DNA of 64,000 nt from an uncultured Duncaniella sp. GTDB taxonomy: Bacteria > Bacteroidota > Bacteroidia > Bacteroidales > Muribaculaceae. Below, in pieces: positions 50,773 to 61,032 of the stretch; positions within the stretch are counted from its first letter, which is position 1; each line of letters opens with the position of its first letter. The stretch is from positions 186,001-250,000 of the forward strand of contig CATWQI010000006.1 of assembly GCA_958352885.1 (NCBI GenBank). The letters run 5' to 3'. Made by a program: the position numbers and the translations under genes. Under the pieces are notes generated by a model. It saw only the letters and a list, made by a program, of their open reading frames with translations. It was not told the origin of the DNA and did not search any database.

Positions 50773-51804
50773 TCAATTAAAATCTATTTCCATCTGTGGA
50801 GTGGTGCCACTGAATGGATTGATGTGTAGGTGATTGTATGCGAGAGAGGTTACCTCACGACCACGTGGGGTACGGCGGAGGAAGCCTTCCATGATGAGAA
50901 ACGGCTCGTATACCTCCTCGATGGTGTCCTGCTCTTCGCCGATAGCGGTAGCTATAGTGGAGAGTCCAACGGGTCCTCCGTTGAATTTGTTTATCATTGT
51001 CAGCAGGAGCTTGTGGTCCATCTCGTCGAGTCCGTAGCGGTCTATGTTGAGTGCTTCGAGAGCGAAACGTGCTATCTCAGGCTCGATGTCACCTGTGCCT
51101 TTCACCTGTGCGAAATCACGAACGCGCCGGAGGAGCGAGTTGGCTATACGGGGGGTGCCTCGGCTGCGCATGGCTATCTCGTGGGCTGCCTCGGCTGTGC
51201 ATTTGACTCCGAGCAGGGCTGCTGAGCGGAGTATGATTCGTTCGAGTACTTCGTGATTGTAATATTCCAAATGGCAGTTTATGCCGAAACGGGCGCGCAT
51301 CGGAGCCGTGAGCATACCTGAACGAGTGGTTGCGCCTACCAGCGTGAAGGGTGACAGTGACAGCTGTACGGAGCGTGCGCCCGGACCCTTGTCTATCATG
51401 ATGTCAATACGGTAATCCTCCATTGCGGAATAGAGGTATTCCTCCACCACCCGGCTGAGACGGTGGATTTCATCAATGAAAAGCACGTCGTTTTCCTCCA
51501 GTGACGTCAGTATTCCAGCCAAATCACCCGGCTTGTCAAGTACTGGTCCGGAGGTGACCTTGAAGTTGACGCCTAATTCGTTGGCGATGATGCCTGCGAG
51601 GGTTGTTTTGCCGAGTCCCGGAGGTCCGAACAGGAGCAGGTGGTCAAGCGCTTCGCCGCGCATGCGTGCTGCCTGGACGAAGACCTTGAGATTCTCTACT
51701 ATCTTCTCTTGCCCGTTGAAGGAGTCGAAGTACGATGGACGCAGCGCCTTCTCAAAATCCTTGTCACGGTTTATATTGTCATGTATGTCGAAGTCATTTT
51801 CCAT
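50773..51804 (-). CDS. ruvB: Holliday junction branch-migration ATPase RuvB
   Basis: 343 residues, full length. Walker A GPPGLGKTT, Walker B LFIDEIHRL, a sensor region GATTRSGML and the C-terminal winged helix (FLRRTPRGREVT) are all present. RuvB hexamers pump DNA through the RuvA-bound junction during recombination repair. It has its own upstream promoter-like element and precedes the flippase. Confidence 0.97.
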   Translation of the reverse strand: MENDFDIHDNINRDKDFEKALRPSYFDSFNGQEKIVENLKVFVQAARMRGEALDHLLLFGPPGLGKTTLAGIIANELGVNFKVTSGPVLDKPGDLAGILTSLEENDVLFIDEIHRLSRVVEEYLYSAMEDYRIDIMIDKGPGARSVQLSLSPFTLVGATTRSGMLTAPMRARFGINCHLEYYNHEVLERIILRSAALLGVKCTAEAAHEIAMRSRGTPRIANSLLRRVRDFAQVKGTGDIEPEIARFALEALNIDRYGLDEMDHKLLLTMINKFNGGPVGLSTIATAIGEEQDTIEEVYEPFLIMEGFLRRTPRGREVTSLAYNHLHINPFSGTTPQMEIDFN

Positions 51805-51814
51805 ATTTACCCTG

Positions 51815-51848
51815 CAAAATTAGTGAATTTCTGCCTAAAAAGAGCAAA
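51815..51848 (-). promoter_or_regulatory. ruvB promoter
   Basis: On the minus strand: TTTG (51848-51845), 22 bases, TAATTTTG (51822-51815), then ATG at 51804. It separates ruvB from the tubulin operon upstream. Confidence 0.6.
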
Positions 51849-51866
51849 CATGGAGGAAAAGAGACA

Positions 51867-54800
51867 TCATAGCTGGAGCAGTCCCGGTTCTATGAGACGG
51901 AGGGTTATGAGAGTGAATGTGTCGGTGTCGCTTGTGATGACCGTCTGAGGCGGGAATGAGAAGAGCGGATTGCTGAGCTGGCGCCATGAAGCGAGCTGGT
52001 CATGGTGAATGTTGAGGGCGGCATAACGTGTCTCACGGGTATTGTCGTTGTCGTTATGACGTGTAGTCACTGCTGCCATTCGGTTGAGCCTTTTCATCAG
52101 AGGGTCGAGTTGTGGCGGCATCACGTAATCGTACACGGCACGGCTGCGCAGATAGTCACCCATGTTGAAGTCGCTGAGAAGTGCTTTTATGGCGTCGCGT
52201 GTCAGGTGTTCGAGATTGTTTCTCACATCCTGAATCACACTCTCGGTGAGTGCGAATGTCTTGAACTGCTCCATGAGGTCGATACGGGAGGTAATCTCCT
52301 CGCTGTGTTCTCCGAAATATTTTCCGAGCAGGTCTGTATCGGTCAGCGTCACGAACATTCCGCGGCTTTCCGATGAAATTCCTGCGGCTTTTGCCGAGTC
52401 CTCGGTATGCCAGCAGAGGAGATTGGAGTTATAGCCCACAAGCCGCTGGTAAGTGGTGTCAAGTTCGGAAGCAAGCTGGTATATTGAGTCAATGACCATT
52501 CCTCCGATGTGAAATTTCAATTGCATCTCCAGTAGTCGGCGTTTTTCGGTGTGTACTCTGTCGGCTATCTCTCCGATTTCTTCGTTGAGTTCGAGTTTTT
52601 TCTTGCGGCGAGCCGTGGTGTAATGCAGCCACATGAGCACGGCTATGAATGTGACTATGGCTGCCGCCACCCAGTACCATTTGGCGTAGTCTATGCCGAA
52701 ATAGTTGGTGATGATGCCGGATGCTCCAAGCCCGAGCAGGGCGATGCCACTGACGCGCAGGCAGTTTATGAGGTAGCGTCGGCAGAATTCATTGAGGGTA
52801 GTGGTGAACTGGTTGACCAGCGACAGGCGGTGGTTCTCCAGCACAAGAAGCCGGCTTGCCGAAGCTTCTTCGGCGAGGCGGCGGAGCTCGTTGCGGACGT
52901 TGGGCTGCGCAAGGCGGGCGAGGAGGTCGCTGTAATAGCGGTAATTGCTCTCGTAGGTGTGTATGAGAGATGAGAGGTGTATCTTCGCCTCGTCAAGGGC
53001 ATTGTTGATGGCTGCCATCTTGATTTGTATCTCCGTGCCGCCAAACTGAGCCACAAGCTGTGGCACTTTCCCTTCACGTGACAAATCAGGTACCCCTTCG
53101 GTGGTCTTGGTGATGATGAAGGCGAAACGGTTGAATTCCGGGTCGTCGATATAGGCTGACGAGATGTAGCAATATCCGTTGTCGCCGAAGTCTGTACCCC
53201 ATGAGTTGCGCACTATGTAACATTTGTCACGCACGGAATAGCCCACAAGCACCATGGCGTGATAGCCTACATCCTTATCCTCCGATGTGTCCGACGGTCG
53301 GCTGATATAACCGTCGGTCCCGGCTCCGAAATCTTCGTAAAGGTGCAGGGAGAAGCCTACCGGGTACCCTTCGGAGAGTGCGGACGTAAGCAGCCGGTGG
53401 TTCTCGACTATGGCGTCATACTTGTTGCCGTCGCTCACGAGAGGTATCTGCCGGGCTTCGAGCACACGGTGGCTTGAGGCATCCTCCGTGGCTGTGGCTG
53501 AGGGTTTGTTAAGTATCTTGTCCACCTCGTATGGATAAAGAGCCTCGGTACATATACCGTATTTGCCGAGAGCCTCAAGCTGCTCGTGGAAGTTGCTCCC
53601 CCCTTCGGGGCGACCGGTGAGCACATTGGTGTGATAGAACAGATAGCGCTCGCTCATGTCTGCCTTGGGTTTGTCGGGATTAAGGCGGTTCATGATGGAC
53701 TCGTACATGGACACTACCGAGAATGACGAGCATGAGCCCAGTTCCTTCTGGTTGCGGATACCGGAGAAGAAGGTGCGGAGGTCGACAGAAGGCGCTGTCT
53801 TTAGTCCCGGAGATGGTGTGTAGGTCTCGCTTAGCGGTTGCTCCACGACTTCTGCTTCCGACTTGACAAGGTTGCGGATGCGGAAGCCCTCTTCGGTAAG
53901 TTCTCCATCCTTCATAACCTCGTTGTCGGCATTTTTACGCAGAGTGTCAAGCTCTGATTCCTTGCGGCGTACAAATGCGGTGAGATCGAGTATGTCCGAT
54001 TTTAGCTGCTTTATGTCGGCGAGCGGATTGAATGCGTAACTGTTGCGGATATCCTCTGCTGCGATGCCTGTCTCGCTGTCCACAGGCTCCGGATACTTTA
54101 ACTCCTCGTACTCGCCTCTGAAAGGGAGAAGGGGAGTGCCGGGGGCATTGGAATTGTAAGCCTCAAGGTATAGTTCCACGGGCTGGGTGAAAGCATCGTC
54201 GAGCAGGAGTGTCTGTTGCTTGTACAGCATCCCCCTCAGGCGTGGATTGTCACGTCCGAGTACCATGGCGAGGGTTGCCTCTTTTTCGGGGAGCGAGAGC
54301 GAGTCATCGCTCATGAACGTTGTGAGGCGTTTGCCCAGGCTGTCTACATCTTCCTGGAGCTTCGGGTGTACTTTGGCAGCGATTTCTCCTTCCGGAAGGC
54401 GTTTTGCCACAAGCGGCTCCACTTCCCGGTCATAGAATTCGTTGAAGAAGTTGTCAACCCCGGTGAGTGTCTTGAATGCACGGTCGGCTGCACCCTGGGC
54501 ATCGACATTCTCAATGGTGATTCCTACCTTGTCGAGAGCCGCTACGAATGAACGGTGTAGGAGATAGTCGATGATTTCGTTACGGTTGAATTCCACCCTT
54601 GACAGACCTACGCCAATCGTCATGCCTGAGGCGTTCTCATAGATGGCGGGTACGTAGAGGTCACGGAAGTTCTCAATCAGCGCGCTGAAAAATGCTGATA
54701 GGAATCTTGCCAGCAATTCGAGGTCGAACCCTATTGCCGCACCTGACGCCACATAGTCGTCAATTACTGAGAATGTGTGCTGGAACGGCGCATTTGCCAG

Positions 54801-55208
54801 TGCTGCTGATATTCCGCTGATGTTTTCGCTCTGATTTTTGCGGGCTTCATCGCATTTCCCGAGTCCAACCGCTTCGGTGAGTGTCATCTGCAGACCGATG
54901 ACTTCGAGCGACACAGGGTTTGTGAGGTCGGTGAGTGCTCGGATGGCATCCGTTGCCTTGGCGGTGGCGCTTGCCTCTGCCAGCGGCACCACGGCTACCA
55001 GATGTAGTGTGGTGTCGGTGGCGTCAAGCTGTATTAACTCCCTGTATACGCCGTTGAGTCTGGCGGTCAGTTCCGTAAGGCTTGTGTCACGGCAGCTGAC
55101 GCTTCGGTAAAGAGTTGCCGAAAATCCAGATGCATCCATCCGGGCATCAATCATCGATTCCAGGTCAGAAGTGGTGTCGGAGAGCCAGAGAGTTACTATG
55201 GGAGTCAT
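51867..55208 (-). CDS. Large membrane protein with papain-like (C1) peptidase domain
   Basis: 1113 residues. Residues 1-470 are an unrecognised region. A C1A-type cysteine peptidase spans about 475-700: Gln487 and Cys493 in RNQKELGSCSSFS, His650 in GYHAMVLVGYS, Asn668 in VRNSWGTDFGDNGY, so the catalytic set is complete. A coiled coil (about 730-800) follows, then two membrane spans (about 816-836 and 844-862) and a long helical C-terminus. No signal peptide, so the peptidase is likely cytoplasmic. It is the last gene of a three-gene operon, 12 bases after the tubulin-like gene. Confidence 0.82.
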   Translation of the reverse strand: MTPIVTLWLSDTTSDLESMIDARMDASGFSATLYRSVSCRDTSLTELTARLNGVYRELIQLDATDTTLHLVAVVPLAEASATAKATDAIRALTDLTNPVSLEVIGLQMTLTEAVGLGKCDEARKNQSENISGISAALANAPFQHTFSVIDDYVASGAAIGFDLELLARFLSAFFSALIENFRDLYVPAIYENASGMTIGVGLSRVEFNRNEIIDYLLHRSFVAALDKVGITIENVDAQGAADRAFKTLTGVDNFFNEFYDREVEPLVAKRLPEGEIAAKVHPKLQEDVDSLGKRLTTFMSDDSLSLPEKEATLAMVLGRDNPRLRGMLYKQQTLLLDDAFTQPVELYLEAYNSNAPGTPLLPFRGEYEELKYPEPVDSETGIAAEDIRNSYAFNPLADIKQLKSDILDLTAFVRRKESELDTLRKNADNEVMKDGELTEEGFRIRNLVKSEAEVVEQPLSETYTPSPGLKTAPSVDLRTFFSGIRNQKELGSCSSFSVVSMYESIMNRLNPDKPKADMSERYLFYHTNVLTGRPEGGSNFHEQLEALGKYGICTEALYPYEVDKILNKPSATATEDASSHRVLEARQIPLVSDGNKYDAIVENHRLLTSALSEGYPVGFSLHLYEDFGAGTDGYISRPSDTSEDKDVGYHAMVLVGYSVRDKCYIVRNSWGTDFGDNGYCYISSAYIDDPEFNRFAFIITKTTEGVPDLSREGKVPQLVAQFGGTEIQIKMAAINNALDEAKIHLSSLIHTYESNYRYYSDLLARLAQPNVRNELRRLAEEASASRLLVLENHRLSLVNQFTTTLNEFCRRYLINCLRVSGIALLGLGASGIITNYFGIDYAKWYWVAAAIVTFIAVLMWLHYTTARRKKKLELNEEIGEIADRVHTEKRRLLEMQLKFHIGGMVIDSIYQLASELDTTYQRLVGYNSNLLCWHTEDSAKAAGISSESRGMFVTLTDTDLLGKYFGEHSEEITSRIDLMEQFKTFALTESVIQDVRNNLEHLTRDAIKALLSDFNMGDYLRSRAVYDYVMPPQLDPLMKRLNRMAAVTTRHNDNDNTRETRYAALNIHHDQLASWRQLSNPLFSFPPQTVITSDTDTFTLITLRLIEPGLLQL

Positions 55209-55220
55209 GGGTAATTATAA

Positions 55221-57995
55221 TCAGAGTTCGAGTATGAAGTTGATTTCCTTATTGATGAGTTCGTACTCTTCGGGGTAAAGGGTTATCTGGTCAATAGAGA
55301 TGGGACAGAGCGACATTTCGGACAGATAAGTGCCGTTTTCGGCTGCTTCCTTAGCGGCTGCATTGCACTTGCGTAACGTATTGTCCGGTCCGGGAATGTC
55401 GAGCTTGATTATGGCTGCGTCAAATTCTGCCTGGAGCACGTCGAGATTCTCGATGAAGAAACGGTATGCGTCACCACGGGATGAACCCATATCGACCTTA
55501 AAGCCGGTGAGTGGCTGACCGCCCAGACCTCGGCTCTTGACCTGGTACATACCTTTTGCATTGTCGCGGGTGATGAATCCGTAAATAATGCCGAGTACCC
55601 ACATTTCAAGCGCTTTCTGCTCTGACACTTCGTCGCGCGGCACGAGTGAGAAGCGTTCCTTTGACATGCGGCGGCACAGGTCGGCATCCCAGTGCGAGGT
55701 GAACTCCTTGTTGGCCTCGAAGCGTTCGTACTCTGCCTCATAATTGTCAATGGCTGTGAGGGTGAATACCGGGAGTACTCCTATCTGCCTGTAAATGATG
55801 ACACGGTCGGTTATGCCGGTCGAGGCGAAGTCCATGTTGCTTCCTCCGGGCACGAGGTTCTTTAGCATGCCGTTCTTGGAGAGGCGTGATTTTTTCTTGT
55901 CTGCTACACCTACATAGTAGCTGTCGGCAGGATATGACTTCACATCGGCATCATAGCCGCGGTAGTTGTAGGTGAATAGCGGAAGAGACTTCTGTAGAGC
56001 CCGGTTGCATAGATTTACGAGCGCATCCTCGGAGAGCTCGTTGAGCACGTCGTCGACCGAGCGGCTGTCGTAAGCCTTGGTGCCCGGCAGAGCGTTTACG
56101 AAACGGAGCAGTCGCTCCCCTGTCTGCGATGAGGTCATTCCGGAGATTGCCATCAGGCTCCCTTCCACGGACATTGATTTGACAAAGTCGTCGAACACAA
56201 TGTCGCTTGCCGGACATGTCACATTTTCCACTTCGCTGAGGGCGAGATCAATCTGGAAGAATGAGGTGTTACCGATGTTCTGGCGTATCTGCTCGATGGT
56301 GGCGTTGCTCTGTTCGCGTACAGCCTGAAGGTTGCGGATTATAATGTTGATTCGGTCGAAGTTGCCTGACACTTCGCTCTGGAGCCAGTTGTAGAATTCT
56401 CGTGCCATCTCACGACGTTTGATTTCACGGCGCTGTTTGGCTATTTTCATTGTTGCGGCGCAGACATCTTCGATGAGCTGCTTTTTGCCTCGTTTGAGCA
56501 GAGTGCTCATGCAGTCGCTCAGCTCCTTGCAGAGGGTGTCGCGTTTGCTTTCCAGGCGAGGGAGTTCCTCCTCCAGCTTGGTGATTTCTGTTTTCATCTC
56601 ATTGCGGCACAGTTCAATCTGCGTGTTGATGGCGTGAAGGATGTTCTCGCACAGGAACACTCCGCATTCGCGGTCGATCTGTTTGAGCATGAGGTCGTCA
56701 AGAGCGGTTCCGACTTTGAGTTTCAGTGCGTCGAGTTTCTCGTCAAGCACTTCGTTTTTCTCCATAGCCACCACATTGGTGAAATGTTCGGTTTCGGGCT
56801 TGGGGTTTTCGGGGTTGTCAAGGTCGGCGAGTTTTCGGGGGGAGTCAGGAGCCATGAAGTAGTCTATCACGTCGTCATGGTCGAGATTCTCACGGATTTT
56901 TGTCTCGTCAATCCAGTTGTTGGCAATCTGCGAGGGGTCGTCGCAGCCACCGTTGAGCATTCGGTTTATGAGCTGGAGGCGTGCCTTCTGTGCGTAGATT
57001 TTGCCGAGAGCCGCTCCGTCAAATACAATTTCGCTGACACCGAATCCGGCTGCCCATGCCTTTTTATTGACAAGGTCCATTGAGCCGTCGCTGATGACTT
57101 TAGCCACATTGTCGCTCACGGAGGCGGTAGCTACGCTGAGTTCGCCGATAGATGTGACAAGAGCCAGGGAAATCATTTCGCAGAGCTGATCCACATTGGA
57201 GAAAATGTCACCGTTGGCATTCTGGTTATCAATGAAATAGAATGCGGTGAAGGGGCGGTCGTTCACCTTGGTAACCTCACGCAGCCATTTTATCTCGACA
57301 GGTGTGCATATTGGGTCGAGATGCATGAGGTAATCGAGGTCCTTGATGGCTCCGAATGCGTTGGGACGCACCCGCACCATGGCTGCGCCCTGCATCATGG
57401 CGCGGAACACATCAGCCATCACAGCGTAGCCTGAGAGCTTCACAGCGGGTTCGATGTCGCGGATGAGATAAGCCATGTTGAGGAATGTGCCGCAGCCAGT
57501 GCCGCCGCTTATGGAGAAAATCATGTGGATTTCCATGTCGTTTGACAGCAGTCCGTAGCGTTCGTTGTCGATGATTGCCGCTGACTTGATTTGTCCGATT
57601 TTGGTCTGTATGCGGTTGCGCACGTCATCCTCATGGATAGTGATGGCGAAACGTCCGTTTGACCTTACCTGTCCGGCTCCGATATTAAGAGCCGAAAGCG
57701 CCCCTGCATTAGACTGGGGGAGCCATGAGAATTTATTTGGAGTGCGGTTGTAAGTCTGTGTGGGATTTGTGACACATATTGGAAGCTGCTCAGCCACAGA
57801 AAGAGAGATGGGTGTGCCGTCCTTGGCGGGTATAGATTTATTATACACGCCGCCGTCAGTGTCTATACCGAGAAATCCTATCATCGGTGGGATTTCACCG
57901 TAGGTGTCATAGAGCATCTTCTTGGTGTGAAGGAGGGCGTTCATACCGGTCCCGCCGAGACCGATGAACAGTGTGCGTCTGAGCTTGGTTGACAT
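55221..57995 (-). CDS. Tubulin/FtsZ-superfamily protein (Tubulin_2-like) with coiled coil
   Basis: 924 residues. The GTPase fold starts at FIGLGGTGMNAL (10-21); the tubulin signature is SISGGTGCGTF (161-171), close to GGGTGxG of FtsZ. GFLGIDTDGG (40-49) is also typical. Residues about 460-600 are predicted coiled coil (EEELPRLESKRDTL), and a large C-terminal domain follows. It is more than twice the length of FtsZ, so it is not the division protein. Families of this kind were proposed to remodel membranes and to occur with von Willebrand A proteins; here that partner lies 22 bases upstream. Confidence 0.85.
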   Translation of the reverse strand: MSTKLRRTLFIGLGGTGMNALLHTKKMLYDTYGEIPPMIGFLGIDTDGGVYNKSIPAKDGTPISLSVAEQLPICVTNPTQTYNRTPNKFSWLPQSNAGALSALNIGAGQVRSNGRFAITIHEDDVRNRIQTKIGQIKSAAIIDNERYGLLSNDMEIHMIFSISGGTGCGTFLNMAYLIRDIEPAVKLSGYAVMADVFRAMMQGAAMVRVRPNAFGAIKDLDYLMHLDPICTPVEIKWLREVTKVNDRPFTAFYFIDNQNANGDIFSNVDQLCEMISLALVTSIGELSVATASVSDNVAKVISDGSMDLVNKKAWAAGFGVSEIVFDGAALGKIYAQKARLQLINRMLNGGCDDPSQIANNWIDETKIRENLDHDDVIDYFMAPDSPRKLADLDNPENPKPETEHFTNVVAMEKNEVLDEKLDALKLKVGTALDDLMLKQIDRECGVFLCENILHAINTQIELCRNEMKTEITKLEEELPRLESKRDTLCKELSDCMSTLLKRGKKQLIEDVCAATMKIAKQRREIKRREMAREFYNWLQSEVSGNFDRINIIIRNLQAVREQSNATIEQIRQNIGNTSFFQIDLALSEVENVTCPASDIVFDDFVKSMSVEGSLMAISGMTSSQTGERLLRFVNALPGTKAYDSRSVDDVLNELSEDALVNLCNRALQKSLPLFTYNYRGYDADVKSYPADSYYVGVADKKKSRLSKNGMLKNLVPGGSNMDFASTGITDRVIIYRQIGVLPVFTLTAIDNYEAEYERFEANKEFTSHWDADLCRRMSKERFSLVPRDEVSEQKALEMWVLGIIYGFITRDNAKGMYQVKSRGLGGQPLTGFKVDMGSSRGDAYRFFIENLDVLQAEFDAAIIKLDIPGPDNTLRKCNAAAKEAAENGTYLSEMSLCPISIDQITLYPEEYELINKEINFILEL

Positions 57996-58017
57996 AGTTA
58001 TATGGAGATATTAGTTA

Positions 58018-59793
58018 TTAATTGACTGTGATTTTGGTTTTTGATGAGCCGTTTATTAGCTCGTATGTTTCGTAGCGTTCCATGAGTGAGGATGGGATTA
58101 CGTCCCAGGCTTTGCCGGGATGCACATGTGCTGTGCGCCTTCTGCCCGGTACTATTTCAACTTCTGGAGTCCAGTGATCGGCACGGATATATATGACTCT
58201 GCCGGTGAAAATGCGGCTGAGTATCCCCTGGTTTTTGCGTCCGCTCACCAGACGTACGGCACGAGCTCCGCGTATGCGCTTGGTGAGATAATAGCCGTCG
58301 GGTCCGTCAAATTCGAGTGACGAAAGGTTGAATGTGGGATATATCATGCGTTTCACTATGAGGAACCATAGGATAAGTGCGCCAAGGAGTACGATGCCTA
58401 TCCAGAAGAGGAGTGTGGCGAGAGGATTCCAGTCACGCTCGTAGGTGGTGCGGAAGGGTATTTCGTCAAGTTGTTCCGACGGGATACCGTTGATGATTTC
58501 AAGCTCGGTCGAGCCTTCGTGCTCGAGCTTGAAGTAGCGTTTGCCGGTTTTGGCATCTGTATCGAACATTATGCCTACTTCGGCTTTCCCGCCAGGGATT
58601 ATTGTGAACTTGCCGTCATCACCGACAGGTGAGCCGTTGAAGTACACTGTGTAGTCATCGTCAGGCTCTCCGTCGGCACTCTCCACAGAGAGAGTACATG
58701 TGGTGGCGGATCCGGCAGCATTGTTAAATTCAGGTCTGAGGTCGAATGTGAGTATATCACGGGGTTTCTCGTCACTCCAGAGGAATGACGGATACCATGA
58801 AGCCCCGGGCTTTACGATTCCTTCGTCAAGGCTTCCGTTATTGATGGTAAGGGTTCGCTGCGGACGGTTTGCCATGACTACAGTGATGGTTGGGTTGACC
58901 ACTACCATGTCCTTGTCGGCGGATGTGACTTCAAAAGTGAATATGTAGTTTCCACGCTCGTCTGTCAAGGTCTTGAGACGTTCGTTGAGTTCCTCCAGAG
59001 AGAGCCCTCCACGTATGCGGAAGCGGAAGTCTATGGTCTGGTCATTCACCTTGTCACCCACTATTTCCACATCGAAGTAGGGGTCGTTGCATGTATGCCT
59101 GAGCGGGTATGTGCCGGGTTCACTGAACTGCTTGCGGTATATTTTGTCAAGTTCCAGGGTGTTGGCATATATGTTGTCGTCGATATCCGACATCTGCGGT
59201 ATGACGCCTCCCGAGCACTTTACTCCGAAAGCGTCGCTGCACCGGCGCAGGGCTTCGTCAAGCTTGGGGTGGGATGCTACACCGTCAAGTGTGACGTAGA
59301 AGAACCTTGTGTTCTTGTGGTCGTCGCACCATCGGGTTATCTCGCGGCACACATCTTCAATGCTTTGCCCCGGCATGTTGTGAAGTCCGTCAGTGAGTAG
59401 GTAGACACGGTTGTCCATCATCGGGTCGCATTCCTTCATGCCTGCTCTGAACACATCTATAATGTTTGTGTTGGTGCGTTGCAGGATGTATGAGTCAAAG
59501 TCTTTGTCGATGGTTTGCTTTGCCTTGGGGTAATCGTCACCGCTGAATCTTATTGGTGAGTAAACTCTCCCCTGGAACGGTATGACTGTGAACCGGCTTC
59601 CGTCCTGGGTGCGCTGTCGCTCTATTGTCTTGTCAAGAGCTGTGCGAGCGGGAGTCCACAGCCCTTTTTCCTGCATGGACTGTGTGCAGTCAAACAGGTA
59701 AATATAATTCCTCTGACGCTGTGCGGAGAGCTGGGCTATAAATCCGATTATGGTTAAAGCTATGACGACAAACCGTCTGCTGCTACATTTCAT
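58018..59793 (-). CDS. Von Willebrand factor A-domain membrane protein
   Basis: 591 residues. A signal peptide (1-24) is followed by a VWA domain (about 28-220) with MIDAS residues Asp35, Thr37, Ser39 (FDCTQSM), Thr in QRTNTNII and Asp135 (LLTDGLHN). Beta-rich domains follow (250-455), then one membrane span (about 459-480). The 107-residue cytoplasmic tail is beta-rich and resembles the regulatory or FHA-like modules of other systems. It is first in the operon. Topology: metal-dependent binding domain outside, tail inside facing the tubulin-like protein. Confidence 0.85.
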   Translation of the reverse strand: MKCSSRRFVVIALTIIGFIAQLSAQRQRNYIYLFDCTQSMQEKGLWTPARTALDKTIERQRTQDGSRFTVIPFQGRVYSPIRFSGDDYPKAKQTIDKDFDSYILQRTNTNIIDVFRAGMKECDPMMDNRVYLLTDGLHNMPGQSIEDVCREITRWCDDHKNTRFFYVTLDGVASHPKLDEALRRCSDAFGVKCSGGVIPQMSDIDDNIYANTLELDKIYRKQFSEPGTYPLRHTCNDPYFDVEIVGDKVNDQTIDFRFRIRGGLSLEELNERLKTLTDERGNYIFTFEVTSADKDMVVVNPTITVVMANRPQRTLTINNGSLDEGIVKPGASWYPSFLWSDEKPRDILTFDLRPEFNNAAGSATTCTLSVESADGEPDDDYTVYFNGSPVGDDGKFTIIPGGKAEVGIMFDTDAKTGKRYFKLEHEGSTELEIINGIPSEQLDEIPFRTTYERDWNPLATLLFWIGIVLLGALILWFLIVKRMIYPTFNLSSLEFDGPDGYYLTKRIRGARAVRLVSGRKNQGILSRIFTGRVIYIRADHWTPEVEIVPGRRRTAHVHPGKAWDVIPSSLMERYETYELINGSSKTKITVN

Positions 59794-59859
59794 GGTGAAT
59801 ATAAAGTGAGAAATGTGAGTTGATTAGATTAATTGTCGCTACAAAGGAGCGTAATATTG

Positions 59860-59867
59860 CAAAGTTA
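59860..59867 (-). promoter_or_regulatory. -7 box of the VWA-tubulin-peptidase operon
   Basis: TAACTTTG on the minus strand, 66 bases from the start of the VWA gene, in an AT-rich 239-base divergent gap. No -33 match at ideal distance. Confidence 0.5.
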
Positions 59868-59953
59868 AGTAATTTTTTTACAAAACTTATATATTTCTAA
59901 ATTTATTTTGGAACTTTGTTATAAATTATCATCTTTTGTACGGAAATTCTGTG

Positions 59954-59961
59954 TATATTTG
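59954..59961 (+). promoter_or_regulatory. -7 box of the ROK kinase gene
   Basis: TATATTTG on the plus strand, 71 bases before ATG 60033, leaving room for a leader. Confidence 0.5.
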
Positions 59962-60032
59962 TGGAGTGATAGAGAAAACTATACCTTCTGTCAAGCCAAT
60001 AAAACATTTAATCCTATAAAAACCAAGAAATA

Positions 60033-61010
60033 ATGAGCAAACCTTATGTGGTAGGTATCGACATAGGCGGTACCAATACCGTTTTCGGAATTGTTGACGC
60101 ACGTGGTGTGGTGATTGCAAGTTCATCCATCAAGACCCTGAAACATAGCGATGTCAATGCCTATATCGACGAACTTTATACTGAAGTGATGCGCCTGCTT
60201 GAGGCAAATGATGCAGTGGACAAGGTGCATGGTATCGGTATCGGCGCTCCTAATGCCAACTACTATACCGGCATGATTGAGAAGCTGGTCAATATACCCT
60301 GGCCGACTCCGCTACCCCTTGCACAGATGGTGAGCGAGAAGTTCGGTATCCCCGTTGCTATAACCAATGATGCAAACGCCGCAGCTATCGGAGAGATGAC
60401 TTACGGCGCCGCCCGCGGTCTGAAGGATTTCATCATGATTACCCTCGGAACCGGTGTGGGCAGCGGCATTGTAATCAATGGTCAGCTGGTTTACGGACAT
60501 GACGGTTTCGCCGGTGAGCTCGGACACATGATAATGAAGCGTAACAATGGCCGTCTCTGCGGTTGCGGACGTACCGGTTGCCTTGAGGCGTACTGTTCGG
60601 CGTCAGGTGTGGCGCGCACTGCACGTGAGTTCCTTGAAATACGTGCTGACGAATCCCTGCTGCGCAACATCCCGGTAGAGGCTATCACTTCAAAGGATGT
60701 ATATGATGCTGCCATGGCAGGTGACAAGCTTGCAAACGAAATATTCGAGTATACCGGCAATATTCTCGGTGAGGCTTTCGCCGACTTTACTGTATTCTCA
60801 TCGCCTGAAGCTATCATCCTGTTCGGCGGTCTTGCCAAGTCCGGCGAGTTGCTTATGCGTCCTCTCCGTGAGTCAATGGATAAGCACATGATGAATATGT
60901 TCAAGGGGAAGGTGCGCATTCTCCTATCGGAACTTAAGGAAGCCGACGCTGCTGTGCTCGGCGCAAGTGCTCTCGGCTGGGAGGCAAAGGCTACTGACCC
61001 TAATATGTAA
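60033..61010 (+). CDS. ROK-family sugar kinase (glucokinase type)
   Basis: 325 residues. GIDIGGTNT (9-17) binds ATP; ITNDANAAAIGE, LGTGVGSGIV and the zinc-binding CGCGRTGCLEAYCS, with the partner His in ELGH, define the ROK family. A glucokinase making glucose-6-phosphate in the cytoplasm is the likeliest function; N-acetyl sugars are possible alternatives. A single-gene unit with its own promoter and terminator. Confidence 0.9.
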   Translation: MSKPYVVGIDIGGTNTVFGIVDARGVVIASSSIKTLKHSDVNAYIDELYTEVMRLLEANDAVDKVHGIGIGAPNANYYTGMIEKLVNIPWPTPLPLAQMVSEKFGIPVAITNDANAAAIGEMTYGAARGLKDFIMITLGTGVGSGIVINGQLVYGHDGFAGELGHMIMKRNNGRLCGCGRTGCLEAYCSASGVARTAREFLEIRADESLLRNIPVEAITSKDVYDAAMAGDKLANEIFEYTGNILGEAFADFTVFSSPEAIILFGGLAKSGELLMRPLRESMDKHMMNMFKGKVRILLSELKEADAAVLGASALGWEAKATDPNM

Positions 61011-61032
61011 ATTAACAGGGGAAGATATAATG

